A stretch of 32,330 nt of DNA from Clostridiales bacterium (GCA_012838345.1 DUPK01000029.1:1-32330); one strand, 5' to 3'; positions 1 through 7,951 are shown, counted from the stretch's first letter. Notes: a model not told the origin generated them from the letters alone. Numbers and translations are program-made.

Positions 1-53
1 ATCATCGTGATAATGCCTCTCTCTTATTGCTTTTTCCGTATCGGTTTGGGTAT

Positions 54-79
54 GGTTCAATAAGTTTCCCTATTGAACC
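54..79. other. Inverted repeat in the 255-base gene-free left edge
   Basis: A perfect 9-bp inverted repeat, GGTTCAATA and TATTGAACC, is separated by 8 bases. Neither side is followed by a T run, so it is not a convincing terminator; it could be a weak terminator or an operator of a gene outside the window. A second, shorter repeat (AAAGGC at 233-238, GCCTTT at 251-256) overlaps the stop codon of the next gene. I see no gene in the first 255 bases. Confidence 0.3.
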
Positions 80-255
80 GTGCCTTTTGCCGGCGGTTTT
101 TTATTGTAAGCGAGGATTCAAACTTTTTTGGCGAGCTAATCATAGTGTTGTGTGGGCGGGCGGTAGTATAAATATAATCAACAGCGAAAAACGCCGACAT
201 GGCGCGGGCTATACGCAATCTCTCCGGCCCTCAAAGGCGATTTCTATGCGGCCTT

Positions 256-1206
256 TTATCCCCCGTAGAGCCATTCGCCAATCAGCCTGCGGTTTTCCTC
301 CATATCGGTATATATTACGGATATGCCGTCTGCTTCTTTGCCCTCATAATCGCCAACGGCGGGAATACTGTACTTTTCAATGCTGCTCACGCCGCTGTTA
401 TAAACTCCGACGGCACGGGAAAAAACCTCCAGCTTGTTCATGTCGGTGGCTATAAAGGGGAGCACAGCGTAGGCAAGCTTTAGCATGTCAAAAGCGTTTA
501 ACTCTCTCATGGCGTCAATCACGCTCAGCACAACCGCTAGCTGCCTTTCCTCCATAACCTCAATCTCAAGCCCCTCGGCCAAAAGATAGCTTAGCGCCTG
601 CTCTCCGTCAAGGCGGCTTAAGCCCTCCTCAAGTCCCAGCGGTGCGGCCTCGTCAGCCGAAAGCTCAATCTCAATGCCGCCGAGGGCGTCTACTATCGCG
701 CCGAGCCCCTCATAGTCGGCTGCTAAGCAGCCATCGAGCTCGATGCCGAAGTTGTACCTTACAGTTTCGCCGAGCAGCTCCATCCCTCCCAGCTCGTAAG
801 CTCTGCCGAGGCTGCCCCAGCCCTGACCCGGAATGTTGACGTAGAGCTCGCGGCTGAGCACGATGAGCTTCAGTGCCCCGTCCGTCTTTTCGTATCTCGC
901 CGCCGCGAGCGTATCAAGAGCGCCCTCCGCCCCCCTCCTTCCGTCGTTCCCAATAAGCAGAACGCTCAAGGCTTCGTCGTCTTTAGGAGCGGGAGCCTCG
1001 GTCACTGCGGGCTCGTAAGTCGCTTCGGGCTCCGGCATGGCGGGGGGCTCAGAAACTTCGACCTTTGCGGTAGCTTCGGCCGTGGCTATCGGGTTTCCCC
1101 TTACATAGGAGGCGCGGAGTCTCACAAGCTCGGAAACGGTAAGTGACGCGACGATGATTATAACGAGAGTGAAGATAAAAATTAAGTTTCTAACCTTATC
1201 CTTCAT
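256..1206 (-). CDS. Divergent LytR-CpsA-Psr (LCP) family protein
   Basis: Predicted membrane-anchored, extracytoplasmic protein of 316 residues. A hydrophobic segment at about residues 8-24 acts as signal anchor, followed by an Ala/Pro/Glu-rich linker (about 40-77) and an LCP-like domain (about 80-230) with recognisable LLIGNDGRRG, SRELYVNIPG, GRAYELGG, IVDALGGIEIEL and LDGEQALSYL motifs. LCP proteins transfer undecaprenyl-linked polymers to the cell wall. This copy is degenerate: the usual arginines after the ALxY motif (YxRxR) are replaced by LLAEGLEIE and the RSDT motif reads ALDT, so pyrophosphate binding may be impaired. Start chosen at ATG with GGGGA 7 bases upstream. It follows the Crp/Fnr gene on the same strand by about 96 bp. 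Family assignment is fairly sure; activity is not. Confidence 0.75.
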   Translation of the reverse strand: MKDKVRNLIFIFTLVIIIVASLTVSELVRLRASYVRGNPIATAEATAKVEVSEPPAMPEPEATYEPAVTEAPAPKDDEALSVLLIGNDGRRGAEGALDTLAAARYEKTDGALKLIVLSRELYVNIPGQGWGSLGRAYELGGMELLGETVRYNFGIELDGCLAADYEGLGAIVDALGGIEIELSADEAAPLGLEEGLSRLDGEQALSYLLAEGLEIEVMEERQLAVVLSVIDAMRELNAFDMLKLAYAVLPFIATDMNKLEVFSRAVGVYNSGVSSIEKYSIPAVGDYEGKEADGISVIYTDMEENRRLIGEWLYGG

Positions 1207-1217
1207 TGCGTTTCCCC

Positions 1218-1239
1218 TATATGTGAAATATCACATATA
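1218..1239 (-). promoter_or_regulatory. CRP/FNR-like palindrome upstream of the LCP gene
   Basis: Perfect 9-bp inverted repeat TATATGTGA-N4-TCACATATA ending next to the AGGGGA ribosome binding site of the LCP gene. The TGTGA/TCACA half-sites are those of CRP-family regulators, but the spacer is 4 rather than 6 bases. A Crp/Fnr-family regulator is encoded just upstream. It could instead act as an RNA hairpin beside the ribosome binding site. Confidence 0.4.
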
Positions 1240-1302
1240 TTCTTAACGCAACGAAGATTCTTATACCAAATTATGGATAAAACTTATGGTTTTAGCCGTA
1301 GT

Positions 1303-1971
1303 TTATTGTTTCAGCAACTCGAAATGGTTCTTGTTAAAGCGCAGAATCCCCTCGTCGCGCATTCTGCCGAGCTCGCTAGAGAGCGCGCTGCGGTCCACCG
1401 AGAGGAAGTCTGCGAGCTCCTGCCTGTTAAAGGGTATGTCGAAGGTGCCGCTGCCCGCCTTCGCCGCCTGCTCTGAGAGGAAGGAGAGGACCTTTTCCCT
1501 AGTTGTGCGCTTTGTTATGTGCTCTATCTTCTGCATGAGAAGTATGTTCTTCACGGCGAGTATCTGCACCATGTTCCTGATTAGCGCCGAGTGGAAAACG
1601 CATGCCGAGCTGCAGGTCGTGATAATTTTCCTGTAGTCGATAAACAGTATTCTCGATTTCTCCGAAGTCACGACGCCTATGGGGAGTTTTTCCTCTTCCG
1701 CGCAGGAGAACGACTCCCCGAACATGTCCGCTGGGCCGAGCTTTGACACTATTGAGCGGTTCCCCCAGTAGTCCTCGTTTACTACATAAACTCCACCCGC
1801 AAGGACTATCCCCATGTTTTTCACCCTGTCGCCCGGAGAGTATATATAGGTTTCCTTATCAAAATTACTGCTCCTAGCGGCAAGGCAGCTCAGCATGGAG
1901 GAGATTTTATCGGCCTCTATCCCAGAGAAAAGGGCCGATTTTTTTAAAGTTTCTATATCTTTTTCTGTCAT
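1303..1971 (-). CDS. Crp/Fnr family transcriptional regulator
   Basis: Cytoplasmic DNA-binding regulator of 222 residues. Residues about 10-115 form the cyclic-nucleotide-binding-like beta barrel (SPGDRVKNMGIVLAGGVYVV, FGES), residues about 125-155 the long dimerisation helix, and residues about 183-206 the helix-turn-helix (NRQELADFLSVDRSALSSEL). There is no four-cysteine Fnr cluster at the N terminus; cysteines sit at 29, 90, 120 and 124, so the effector is unclear. I chose the ATG at 1971 because GGAGG lies 5 bases upstream; an in-frame ATG at 2004 would add 11 residues but has no ribosome binding site and crosses a palindrome. Divergent from a ferredoxin gene, a common arrangement for redox or nitrosative-stress regulators and their target. 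Ligand and regulon are unknown. Confidence 0.88.
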   Translation of the reverse strand: MTEKDIETLKKSALFSGIEADKISSMLSCLAARSSNFDKETYIYSPGDRVKNMGIVLAGGVYVVNEDYWGNRSIVSKLGPADMFGESFSCAEEEKLPIGVVTSEKSRILFIDYRKIITTCSSACVFHSALIRNMVQILAVKNILLMQKIEHITKRTTREKVLSFLSEQAAKAGSGTFDIPFNRQELADFLSVDRSALSSELGRMRDEGILRFNKNHFELLKQ

Positions 1972-1983
1972 AATTGCCTCCTT

Positions 1984-1999
1984 TGTTGTAAAAACAACA
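1984..1999. promoter_or_regulatory. Palindromic operator candidate between divergent regulator and ferredoxin
   Basis: Perfect inverted repeat TGTTGT-AAAA-ACAACA placed 12-28 bases upstream of the regulator start and about 75 bases upstream of the ferredoxin start. Position and symmetry fit autoregulation by the Crp/Fnr protein. A TATAAT element (2021-2026, readable on both strands) lies in the same intergenic region, but no good -35 is paired with it. Confidence 0.4.
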
Positions 2000-2070
2000 T
2001 ACATGATACTTAAAGTTTATTATAATTAAACCACAAAGACAGTCAAGATTATTAAACGGAGGTAATAACT

Positions 2071-2772
2071 ATGGTAAAAAGAAGAATAATTCAGATAGAT
2101 GAAGACAAGTGCAACGGCTGCGGACTATGCGCACAGGCCTGCCACGAGGGCGCAATAGGAATGGTCGACGGAAAGGCAAAGCTCCTGCGCGACGATTACT
2201 GCGACGGGCTCGGCGACTGCCTGCCAGTCTGCCCCACCGGAGCCATCACCTTTGTTGAGCGCGAGGCCCTGCCCTACGACGAGGAGGCCGTAAAGGCAAA
2301 TCAGGCCAAGAAGCAGGCTAATAATCTCCCCTGCGGCTGCCCGGGCACACAGAGCAAAAGGCTTCAGAGAGCCGAGGCTCCCCAGGCAAGCGAAAACACC
2401 GACGTTCCCAGCAGGCTGAACCAGTGGCCGGTACAGATTAAGCTCGTACCCGTCAACGCACCGTACTTTAATGGAGCTCACCTGCTCGTCGCTGCTGACT
2501 GCACCGCCTTCGCCTACGGCGACTTCCATAACAAGTTTATTAAAAACCGCATAACCCTCATAGGCTGCCCGAAGCTCGACAGCGGCGACTACGCCGAAAA
2601 GCTGACGGAAATCCTCAGGAACAACGATATAAAGAGCCTTACAATCGTCCGCATGGAGGTTCCCTGCTGCGGCGGAATAGAGTACGCAGCGACAAGAGCC
2701 CTTCAGGCTAGCGGGAAGTTTATACCCTGGCAGGTCGTGACTATCTCCACAAGCGGCGAAATTCTGGAGTAG
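2071..2772 (+). CDS. 4Fe-4S dicluster ferredoxin-type protein
   Basis: Cytoplasmic electron-transfer protein of 233 residues. The N terminus carries a classical cluster motif C14-x2-C17-x2-C20-x3-C24 and a second motif C44-x5-C50-x3-C54-P in the form CDGLGDCLPVCP. Residues about 80-130 are a linker with CGC; the C-terminal domain (about 120-233) has further cysteines in IGCPKLD and VPCCGG that could bind another cluster or metal. Proteins of this two-part type often neighbour Crp/Fnr regulators and hybrid-cluster proteins in clostridia. Start ATG has GGAGG 7 bases upstream. Divergent from the Crp/Fnr gene with a shared palindrome, which suggests it is the regulator's target. Redox partner not identifiable. 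Confidence 0.85.
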   Translation: MVKRRIIQIDEDKCNGCGLCAQACHEGAIGMVDGKAKLLRDDYCDGLGDCLPVCPTGAITFVEREALPYDEEAVKANQAKKQANNLPCGCPGTQSKRLQRAEAPQASENTDVPSRLNQWPVQIKLVPVNAPYFNGAHLLVAADCTAFAYGDFHNKFIKNRITLIGCPKLDSGDYAEKLTEILRNNDIKSLTIVRMEVPCCGGIEYAATRALQASGKFIPWQVVTISTSGEILE

Positions 2773-2896
2773 TTTCCATAGAGGCGATTTGCCCTAGCCG
2801 GAACTGCGTCCGGGGGTTTTAAAGCGGTAAAGCTCTCAGGCTTTACCTGACAGAATACATGTTAATTCCTTCTCACTGTGGTTTTGCGCATACAGT

Positions 2897-2939
2897 ATCA
2901 GGGGCGTCTCAGATTGCGAGACGCCCCTGATGTTTTTTT
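2897..2939 (+). terminator. Rho-independent terminator downstream of the ferredoxin gene
   Basis: A perfect 14-bp stem (ATCAGGGGCGTCTC / GAGACGCCCCTGAT) with a 7-base loop is followed by G and seven T. It lies about 125 bases after the ferredoxin stop and at the end of convergent prfB. Between stop and terminator there is another 8-bp hairpin (GGTAAAGC 2826-2833 / GCTTTACC 2840-2847) and no gene. Confidence 0.85.
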
Positions 2940-4044
2940 ATTTTCCGGCGTTCATGCTCAGATATGCGTTGATAAAGCCGTCCAAATCCCCGTCCATTAC
3001 GGCATTTATGTTTCCCGACTCATAGTTGGTCCTGTGGTCCTTGACGAGCGTATAGGGCATGAAGACATAGGAGCGTATCTGGCTGCCCCATTCGATTTTT
3101 TGCTGCACGCCCTTTATGTCCTCGATTTTTTCAAGGTGCTCGCGCTCCTTGATTTCGGCGAGCTTGGAGCGCAGCATCTTCATCGCGGTCTCGCGGTTCT
3201 GATGCTGGCTGCGCTCGACCTGGCATGAGACAACTATACCCGTCGGGATGTGCGTAATTCGCACCGCCGATTCAGTCTTGTTTACATGCTGTCCGCCCGC
3301 ACCGCTACTGCGGTAGGTGTCAACCTTCAAATCCTCGGGGCGTATCTCGATTTCCGCGTCGTCCGTTATCTCGGGCGTCACCTCGACAGCCGCAAAGGAG
3401 GTGTGCCTTCGCCCGGAGGCGTCGAAGGGCGACACCCTTACCAGCCTGTGGACTCCCGACTCGCTTTTTAGGAAACCGTACGCGTTTTCACCCTCAATGG
3501 ATATGGCGGCGCTCTTAATGCCCGCCTCGTCTCCGTCGAGGTAGTCAAGCAGCTTGTACTTAAAGCCATGGCGCTCCGCCCAGCGGGTATACATGCGGTA
3601 GAGCATCTGCGCCCAGTCCTGAGCCTCGGTTCCGCCGGCGCCCGCGTGGAAGGAAACTATGGCGTTTGAGCTGTCGTACTCGCCCGAAAGCAGGGTGGAA
3701 AGGCGGGCGGTTTCCAAATCTTTCTCAAGCTTGTCGTACTCCTCGATAAGCTCGGGCAGCAGACTCTCGTCCCCCTCCTCAATTGCCATCTGGCAAAGAG
3801 TTATGAGGTCCTCGTAGCGTGTTTTTAGCTTTTTGTAGCTGTCGCACTTAGCTTTCAGCTGCTTTATGCGCTTTAAGACCTTCTGAGAACGCTCCATGTC
3901 GTTCCAAAAGCCGTCTTTTGAGCTCTCCGCCTCAAGCTCTTCAATCTCCTTTAAGGCTTCCTCCGTCTTGAGGGCGGTAGAGAGCGTGACAAGCGTCGGC
4001 TTTAACGCGTTTATTTTTTGTTTGTATTCTTCAAACTCCAGCAT
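2938..4044 (-). CDS. prfB: Peptide chain release factor 2
   Basis: Class I release factor that recognises UGA and UAA stop codons and triggers peptidyl-tRNA hydrolysis on the ribosome. The 368 residues cover the whole family: N-terminal coiled-coil domain, codon-recognition motif SPF in RVSPFDASGRRH, and the catalytic GGQ in SSGAGGQHVNKTESAVR. Full length is encoded in one frame: around codons 20-30, where many bacterial prfB genes carry an in-frame UGA and a programmed +1 frameshift, this gene reads LSTALKTEEAL without a stop, so the autoregulatory frameshift is absent. The ribosome binding site is weak (AGAGATGG). Stands alone on the minus strand upstream of the terminator for its convergent neighbour. 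Identification is secure. Confidence 0.97.
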   Translation of the reverse strand: MLEFEEYKQKINALKPTLVTLSTALKTEEALKEIEELEAESSKDGFWNDMERSQKVLKRIKQLKAKCDSYKKLKTRYEDLITLCQMAIEEGDESLLPELIEEYDKLEKDLETARLSTLLSGEYDSSNAIVSFHAGAGGTEAQDWAQMLYRMYTRWAERHGFKYKLLDYLDGDEAGIKSAAISIEGENAYGFLKSESGVHRLVRVSPFDASGRRHTSFAAVEVTPEITDDAEIEIRPEDLKVDTYRSSGAGGQHVNKTESAVRITHIPTGIVVSCQVERSQHQNRETAMKMLRSKLAEIKEREHLEKIEDIKGVQQKIEWGSQIRSYVFMPYTLVKDHRTNYESGNINAVMDGDLDGFINAYLSMNAGK

Positions 4045-4091
4045 ATTCCATCTCTTTCGTTAGAATTTTTATAATTCGTATATAATTAAGT

Positions 4092-4107
4092 TTTATTAAT
4101 TAATAAA
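4092..4107. promoter_or_regulatory. AT-rich 16-bp perfect palindrome upstream of prfB
   Basis: TTTATTAATTAATAAA is self-complementary over 16 bases in the AT-rich stretch between prfB and the upstream small ORF. It probably lies in the prfB promoter region; no clear -35/-10 pair could be fixed, and it may be chance in AT-rich sequence. Confidence 0.25.
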
Positions 4108-4124
4108 TAGATTACATTGCCTTA

Positions 4125-4226
4125 CTATCTGGTGCTCGGACCAGCTTCTCCTTCTTCACCGTAAATCAAATCGTCAATGTCGTCCTTATGCTCGGTGCCG
4201 TCTCTTATATACATAGAACGCCCCAT
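4125..4226 (-). CDS. Small hypothetical protein, 33 residues
   Basis: A short ORF with a strong ribosome binding site: GGGGAGG ends 5 bases before the ATG. It encodes MGRSMYIRDGTEHKDDIDD followed by LIYGEEGEAGPSTR, an acidic hydrophilic peptide with no signal peptide or membrane segment. It lies 79 bases downstream of ddl on the same strand and before prfB, so it may be the last cistron of the cell-wall operon or a separate transcript. I do not recognise the family. The ribosome binding site and codon use like that of its neighbours argue that it is translated; conservation is untested. Confidence 0.55.
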   Translation of the reverse strand: MGRSMYIRDGTEHKDDIDDLIYGEEGEAGPSTR

Positions 4227-4305
4227 ATGTACCTCCCCTTGCCTAAAATGTTAAATAGGTTATACATTCATTCTATGCGCGGCACCCGGAATTATGACTA
4301 TTTTT

Positions 4306-5490
4306 TTACTGTTTCCCGCCCTTGAGCCCGCCGCCGAAGTTGGCAAGTATGTTGGTCTCAAAGCTGTAGCTTATGTCGGCGGCCTCGCGCTCGCGCTTTA
4401 AGGCGAGCGAGATAAGCCTGTCGAGGAGCTCCGGGTACTTTACGCCTATCGCCTCCCAGAGGTAGAAGGACAGTGAGCCGGGGATTGTGTTTATTTCATT
4501 TACATAGAGCTTCATATCGTCCTTGTCGAGCAGAAAGTCTATTCTCGCAACGCCGCTTGCGCCGAGCACCTTGAAGGTTTTGATTGCGAGGGTTCGCACC
4601 TCTTCCCGAAGCTCGGGGCTTATCGGCGCGGGTAGCAGTCTCTTAAGGCCGCTCATGCCCTTGCCGCCGCCGGATTTTCCGTCTCCGCCGCCGTACTTGT
4701 CCTCGTAGCTGAGTATCTCATCGGTGTTGATGGGCTCCTCGCATTCCGAGGCCTCGGCGGTCTCATAGTCGCCGAGCACCGAGCAGTTAATCTCGCGCAG
4801 GTTTGAAATCGCGTTTTCGGCGATTACGATGGTTGCGTAGTTGAAGGCGTAATCCACAGCCTCGATTAGCCCCTCGCGATTGCGGGCTATCTTTATGCCA
4901 ATGCTTGATCCGAGGTTCACCGGCTTTACGATAACCGGGTAGCGCAGGGCGCCCTCAAGCTCCTCTATAAGCTCGTCGCGCTTCCTGCTCCAGCGCTTTA
5001 CATCGAAGCGCACGCAGGGCAAAACGGGAATGCCGCTGTCCTTCAAGACCGCCTTCATCGCGTACTTGTCCATGCCCAAGGCCGAGGCAAGCACGTCGCA
5101 GCCGACATAGGGCACCCCCAAAGTCTGCAGATAGCCCTGAAGGGCACCGTCCTCGACGTTTGTGCCGTGCACGGCAGGAAAGGCTACGTCTATCACGTCG
5201 AATACGTTGTTCCCGAACATCTTCGGCGGCTGGCGCAGAAGCTTCATCCTGCCCTTTTCGCCCATGGGCAGAACGCGCACGCTGCGGGAAACAAGGGCCT
5301 TTATATCGCGGTAGGACTCAATTTTGCCTACATCCGGGCCGCAGTAGAAGTCCCCCTCCCTCGTTATATAGATGGGCACTATGTCATATTTTTCCTTGTC
5401 GAAGGCGTTTATCGCCTGTATCGCTGTTATCACGGAGACCTCGTGCTCAACGCTCTTCCCGCCGAACAGCACCCCTACCTTGATTTTCAT
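4306..5490 (-). CDS. ddl: D-alanine--D-alanine ligase
   Basis: Cytoplasmic ATP-grasp ligase joining two D-alanines for the peptidoglycan precursor. The 394 residues begin with VGVLFGGKSVEHEVSVITA, contain the ATP-grasp core (VIVKPVNLGSSIGI) and the metal/substrate motif NEINTIPGSLSFYLWE typical of clostridial Ddl. The omega-loop carries a tyrosine (YEDKYGGG, followed by a Gly/Ser/Lys-rich stretch ending GMSGLKRLLPAPI), which fits D-Ala-D-Ala rather than the D-Ala-D-Lac VanA type. I place the start at the ATG at 5490, 8 bases after GGAGG; a TTG at 5505 would add five residues but overlaps that site. It follows the murF-like gene by 23 bp and shares its operon; MurF consumes the dipeptide Ddl makes. 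Confidence 0.95.
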   Translation of the reverse strand: MKIKVGVLFGGKSVEHEVSVITAIQAINAFDKEKYDIVPIYITREGDFYCGPDVGKIESYRDIKALVSRSVRVLPMGEKGRMKLLRQPPKMFGNNVFDVIDVAFPAVHGTNVEDGALQGYLQTLGVPYVGCDVLASALGMDKYAMKAVLKDSGIPVLPCVRFDVKRWSRKRDELIEELEGALRYPVIVKPVNLGSSIGIKIARNREGLIEAVDYAFNYATIVIAENAISNLREINCSVLGDYETAEASECEEPINTDEILSYEDKYGGGDGKSGGGKGMSGLKRLLPAPISPELREEVRTLAIKTFKVLGASGVARIDFLLDKDDMKLYVNEINTIPGSLSFYLWEAIGVKYPELLDRLISLALKREREAADISYSFETNILANFGGGLKGGKQ

Positions 5491-5513
5491 GTGCCTGACC
5501 TCCAAACATATGC

Positions 5514-7064
5514 CTAATAATTATCCGGCAAATCGTTTTCAAGTAAAATCACTTTACGATCATTCGTCACCAAAGAGTCAACGGCGGTCAAAGCCGTCTG
5601 TATCGTCGCACCGACAAATATCTTGTTTTTATCGTACCCGGCGGACAAAAGCCCGTCGTGTATAGGCTTTGTCTGCCTCTCCCCGACGAGCGCAACGAAG
5701 TCGCAGACCTCTGCGGCCTGCCTGCCGAACTCGTAGTTTAGCTCATACTGCTTTTCGCCGAGCTCAATCATGCCGGGGGTGATGAGCACCTTAAAGCCCG
5801 AAAACTCGCCGAGGACCGATAGAGCCGCCTTCGCGCCCGAAGGGTTTGAGTTAAACGCATCGTCTATCAAAATGTCCCTTCCTTTGTTTATGAGCTGCAG
5901 CCTGTGCGGCACGCTCTCTAGCCGGCGCACCTGCACGGCTATGTCCTCCATCGGAACGCCGAGCGTGTCGGCGACGGCAATCGCCCCTGCAATGTTCTGC
6001 ACGTTGTGGCGCCCTATGAGCTTCGTTACGAAAGTGTACTCGGCGCCGTCCCTGCCGGTCATCTTAAACTCCGAGCCGTGCTCCGAGACCTTTATGTCCC
6101 TTGCCCGGTAGTCCGCCTCGGATTCGCAGGCATAGCTCACCCGCCTTGCCTTGACCTTGCGGGCAGCTATGTATTCGTTGTCGGTGTTGAGAAATATAAT
6201 TCCGCCCTCGGGCAGGGCCTCTTCAAGCTCGAACTTCGTGTTTATTATGTTCTCAATGCTCCCGAAGGTCTCAAGGTGCTGTGGGCCGATGGACGTGATG
6301 ATGCCCATTTTTGGCTTAACAATATCACAGATTTCCTTAATCTCGCCCACGCCCTTTGCGCCCATCTCGCAGACGAAAACATCATGGGTCGGGCGAAGGA
6401 GCTCGCGCACGGTGCGCACGACGCCGAGGGTTGTGTTGTAGCTCTCGGGCGTGACAAGCACGTTGTATTTTGCAGAGAGCAGCTTCCCGATATAGAACTT
6501 GACGCTGGTTTTGCCGTAGCTGCCCGTTACGCCTATGACGGTAAGGCGAGGCATCCCGCGTATTATGCGCTCGGCGTCCCGGATAAAGCCCAGGTTTATG
6601 CTCTTTTCGACAGGCCTCATGATGAGGTTTGAAAGGAGCACAGTCAGGGGGTTTATGAAGAGCACAAGCGCGAACGCGGCGTAAAAATACATTCTCGCTT
6701 CCTCAAGTGCCACCGCCAGGGCTATGAAAAGCGCGTATAAAATCACGAGGGTTGCAAACATGCGAAGGACGCGCTTTGTAACGACAAGCGGCTTTTTCGC
6801 GCGCCTTTGAATATTTAACAGGGCCGTCGCGACAAGCAGCGCCGCCGCGACATAAACTCCGATTTCCGGTACAAAGACAAAGGCGGCGGCAACCAGGGCC
6901 GGCAGGCTGCGCAAAAGTCCTCTTTTGTCCTTTAATATCCAGTTTATATGCACACTCATGACGTACATATTGAGCTGGAACATGTGCATCTGCCGTTTTG
7001 TTAGCACCGCGGCGGCAAACAAAAAGCACAGCGTATATAATATGAAACCTGCGGTATCCGTCAT
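5514..7064 (-). CDS. murF: MurF-like Mur ligase with N-terminal membrane domain
   Basis: Probable UDP-N-acetylmuramoyl-tripeptide--D-alanyl-D-alanine ligase, 516 residues. Residues 1-145 hold about four or five hydrophobic segments; the Mur ligase part follows, with P-loop GVTGSYGKTS at 178-187, the ATP/Mg region VFVCEMGAKGVGEIKEICDIV, central motif GRHNVQNIAGAIAVAD, and DDAFNSNPSGAKAAL in the C-terminal domain. A soluble MurF is about 450 residues, so the membrane domain is an addition that would tether the enzyme near lipid I synthesis. The ATG overlaps the stop of the upstream hydrolase by one base (TGATG), so translation is coupled. Ddl follows 23 bp downstream, which supports MurF over other Mur ligases. 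Exact substrate is inferred. Confidence 0.85.
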   Translation of the reverse strand: MTDTAGFILYTLCFLFAAAVLTKRQMHMFQLNMYVMSVHINWILKDKRGLLRSLPALVAAAFVFVPEIGVYVAAALLVATALLNIQRRAKKPLVVTKRVLRMFATLVILYALFIALAVALEEARMYFYAAFALVLFINPLTVLLSNLIMRPVEKSINLGFIRDAERIIRGMPRLTVIGVTGSYGKTSVKFYIGKLLSAKYNVLVTPESYNTTLGVVRTVRELLRPTHDVFVCEMGAKGVGEIKEICDIVKPKMGIITSIGPQHLETFGSIENIINTKFELEEALPEGGIIFLNTDNEYIAARKVKARRVSYACESEADYRARDIKVSEHGSEFKMTGRDGAEYTFVTKLIGRHNVQNIAGAIAVADTLGVPMEDIAVQVRRLESVPHRLQLINKGRDILIDDAFNSNPSGAKAALSVLGEFSGFKVLITPGMIELGEKQYELNYEFGRQAAEVCDFVALVGERQTKPIHDGLLSAGYDKNKIFVGATIQTALTAVDSLVTNDRKVILLENDLPDNY

Positions 7065-7831
7065 CAGCGCACCCCCAGAAAGGAATCCAGCACCCTGTAC
7101 ACAAACGAGGGCTGTTCGAGATAGCAATAATGTCCCGCGCCTTTGACGACGACAAGCCCCCCGTCGGGCAGGAGTTTTTCCATGGCCTTACCGTCGCTGA
7201 GCGGCGTAGAGTCGTCGTTTTCTCCCCAGATGAGAAGCGTCGGCTGTTTTATGTTCGGCAGAAGGTGCCTGAGGTCCTCGTTAACCAGCCTTACGAGCGT
7301 ATCCCGCATCACCGGTGTTGCGTTGCGGTAATCTTCAGAGCCGCTCGTTTTTTTGAATTTTTCGAGCGCGCCCGGAAACAATAATTTAAGCGGCTTTGAG
7401 GAGAGTATCCTTTTGCCCAGCTTGTAGCGCTTTATGCGGCGCTGCTCGTCGGGCGTTTTTTCGCGTACAAGCCCGGCGCTGCCGATAAGGATAATCTTCG
7501 GCACCTCAAGCGCAGCCCGGCTCCCCACGGTTTTTATGATTATCCTGCCGCCGTTTGAGTGGCCAAGCAGCACCGCTTTTTTCACTTCCAGCGCATTAAG
7601 AAATTTAAGTACGAAGGCCGAATAGTCCGCCGCGCCCCAGGGCTGAGGCGGCTCGGGCGTCCTGCCGAAACCCGGAAGCTCCGGAGCTATCACGCGCATA
7701 TATCTGGACAAATGTGCAATAAGCCCCTCGTATAGGGAAAGGTCCGTACCCCAGCCGTGCAGCAAAACCAATGTCTCCCCGCTGCCGCGGTCCTCGAAAT
7801 AGGTATTAATCCCGTCTATCGTTATATACAA
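7064..7831 (-). CDS. Alpha/beta hydrolase
   Basis: Soluble alpha/beta-fold hydrolase of 255 residues. Visible features: oxyanion-hole motif LLHGWGTD, nucleophile elbow GHSNGG (Ser about 92), acid in WGENDDSTP, and catalytic His in GAGHYCYLEQP. The substrate is unknown; esterase or lactonase activity would fit. I chose the TTG at 7831 because GGGAGG lies 7 bases upstream and the protein then begins with the typical MYITIDGINTYFED strand; the ATG at 7897 has no ribosome binding site. It is the first gene of the operon with murF and ddl and is translationally coupled to murF, so a role near the envelope is possible but unproved. Confidence 0.85.
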   Translation of the reverse strand: MYITIDGINTYFEDRGSGETLVLLHGWGTDLSLYEGLIAHLSRYMRVIAPELPGFGRTPEPPQPWGAADYSAFVLKFLNALEVKKAVLLGHSNGGRIIIKTVGSRAALEVPKIILIGSAGLVREKTPDEQRRIKRYKLGKRILSSKPLKLLFPGALEKFKKTSGSEDYRNATPVMRDTLVRLVNEDLRHLLPNIKQPTLLIWGENDDSTPLSDGKAMEKLLPDGGLVVVKGAGHYCYLEQPSFVYRVLDSFLGVR

Positions 7832-7951
7832 TGCGGAACCTCCCTTAAACCTTGTCAGCCATCCTGGAAAGTAAACGCGCCCAGTTCTTTCCAACAAGCA
7901 CCGAAACCCTGTGTGAGTCGGCCTTAAGCTTCCGTAGTTTTCCGACGCTAT

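Noticed and set aside
2773-2896. Glycine-riboswitch-like strings (CTCTCAGG followed by GACAG) after the ferredoxin gene
   Set aside because: The 5' GAGAG arm and the CCGAAGG core are missing, the strings are part of a local 8-bp hairpin, and no plus-strand gene follows before the terminator.
6006-6632. 208-codon plus-strand open frame opposite the murF-like gene
   Set aside because: Antisense shadow of a conserved gene; no ribosome binding site or family features.
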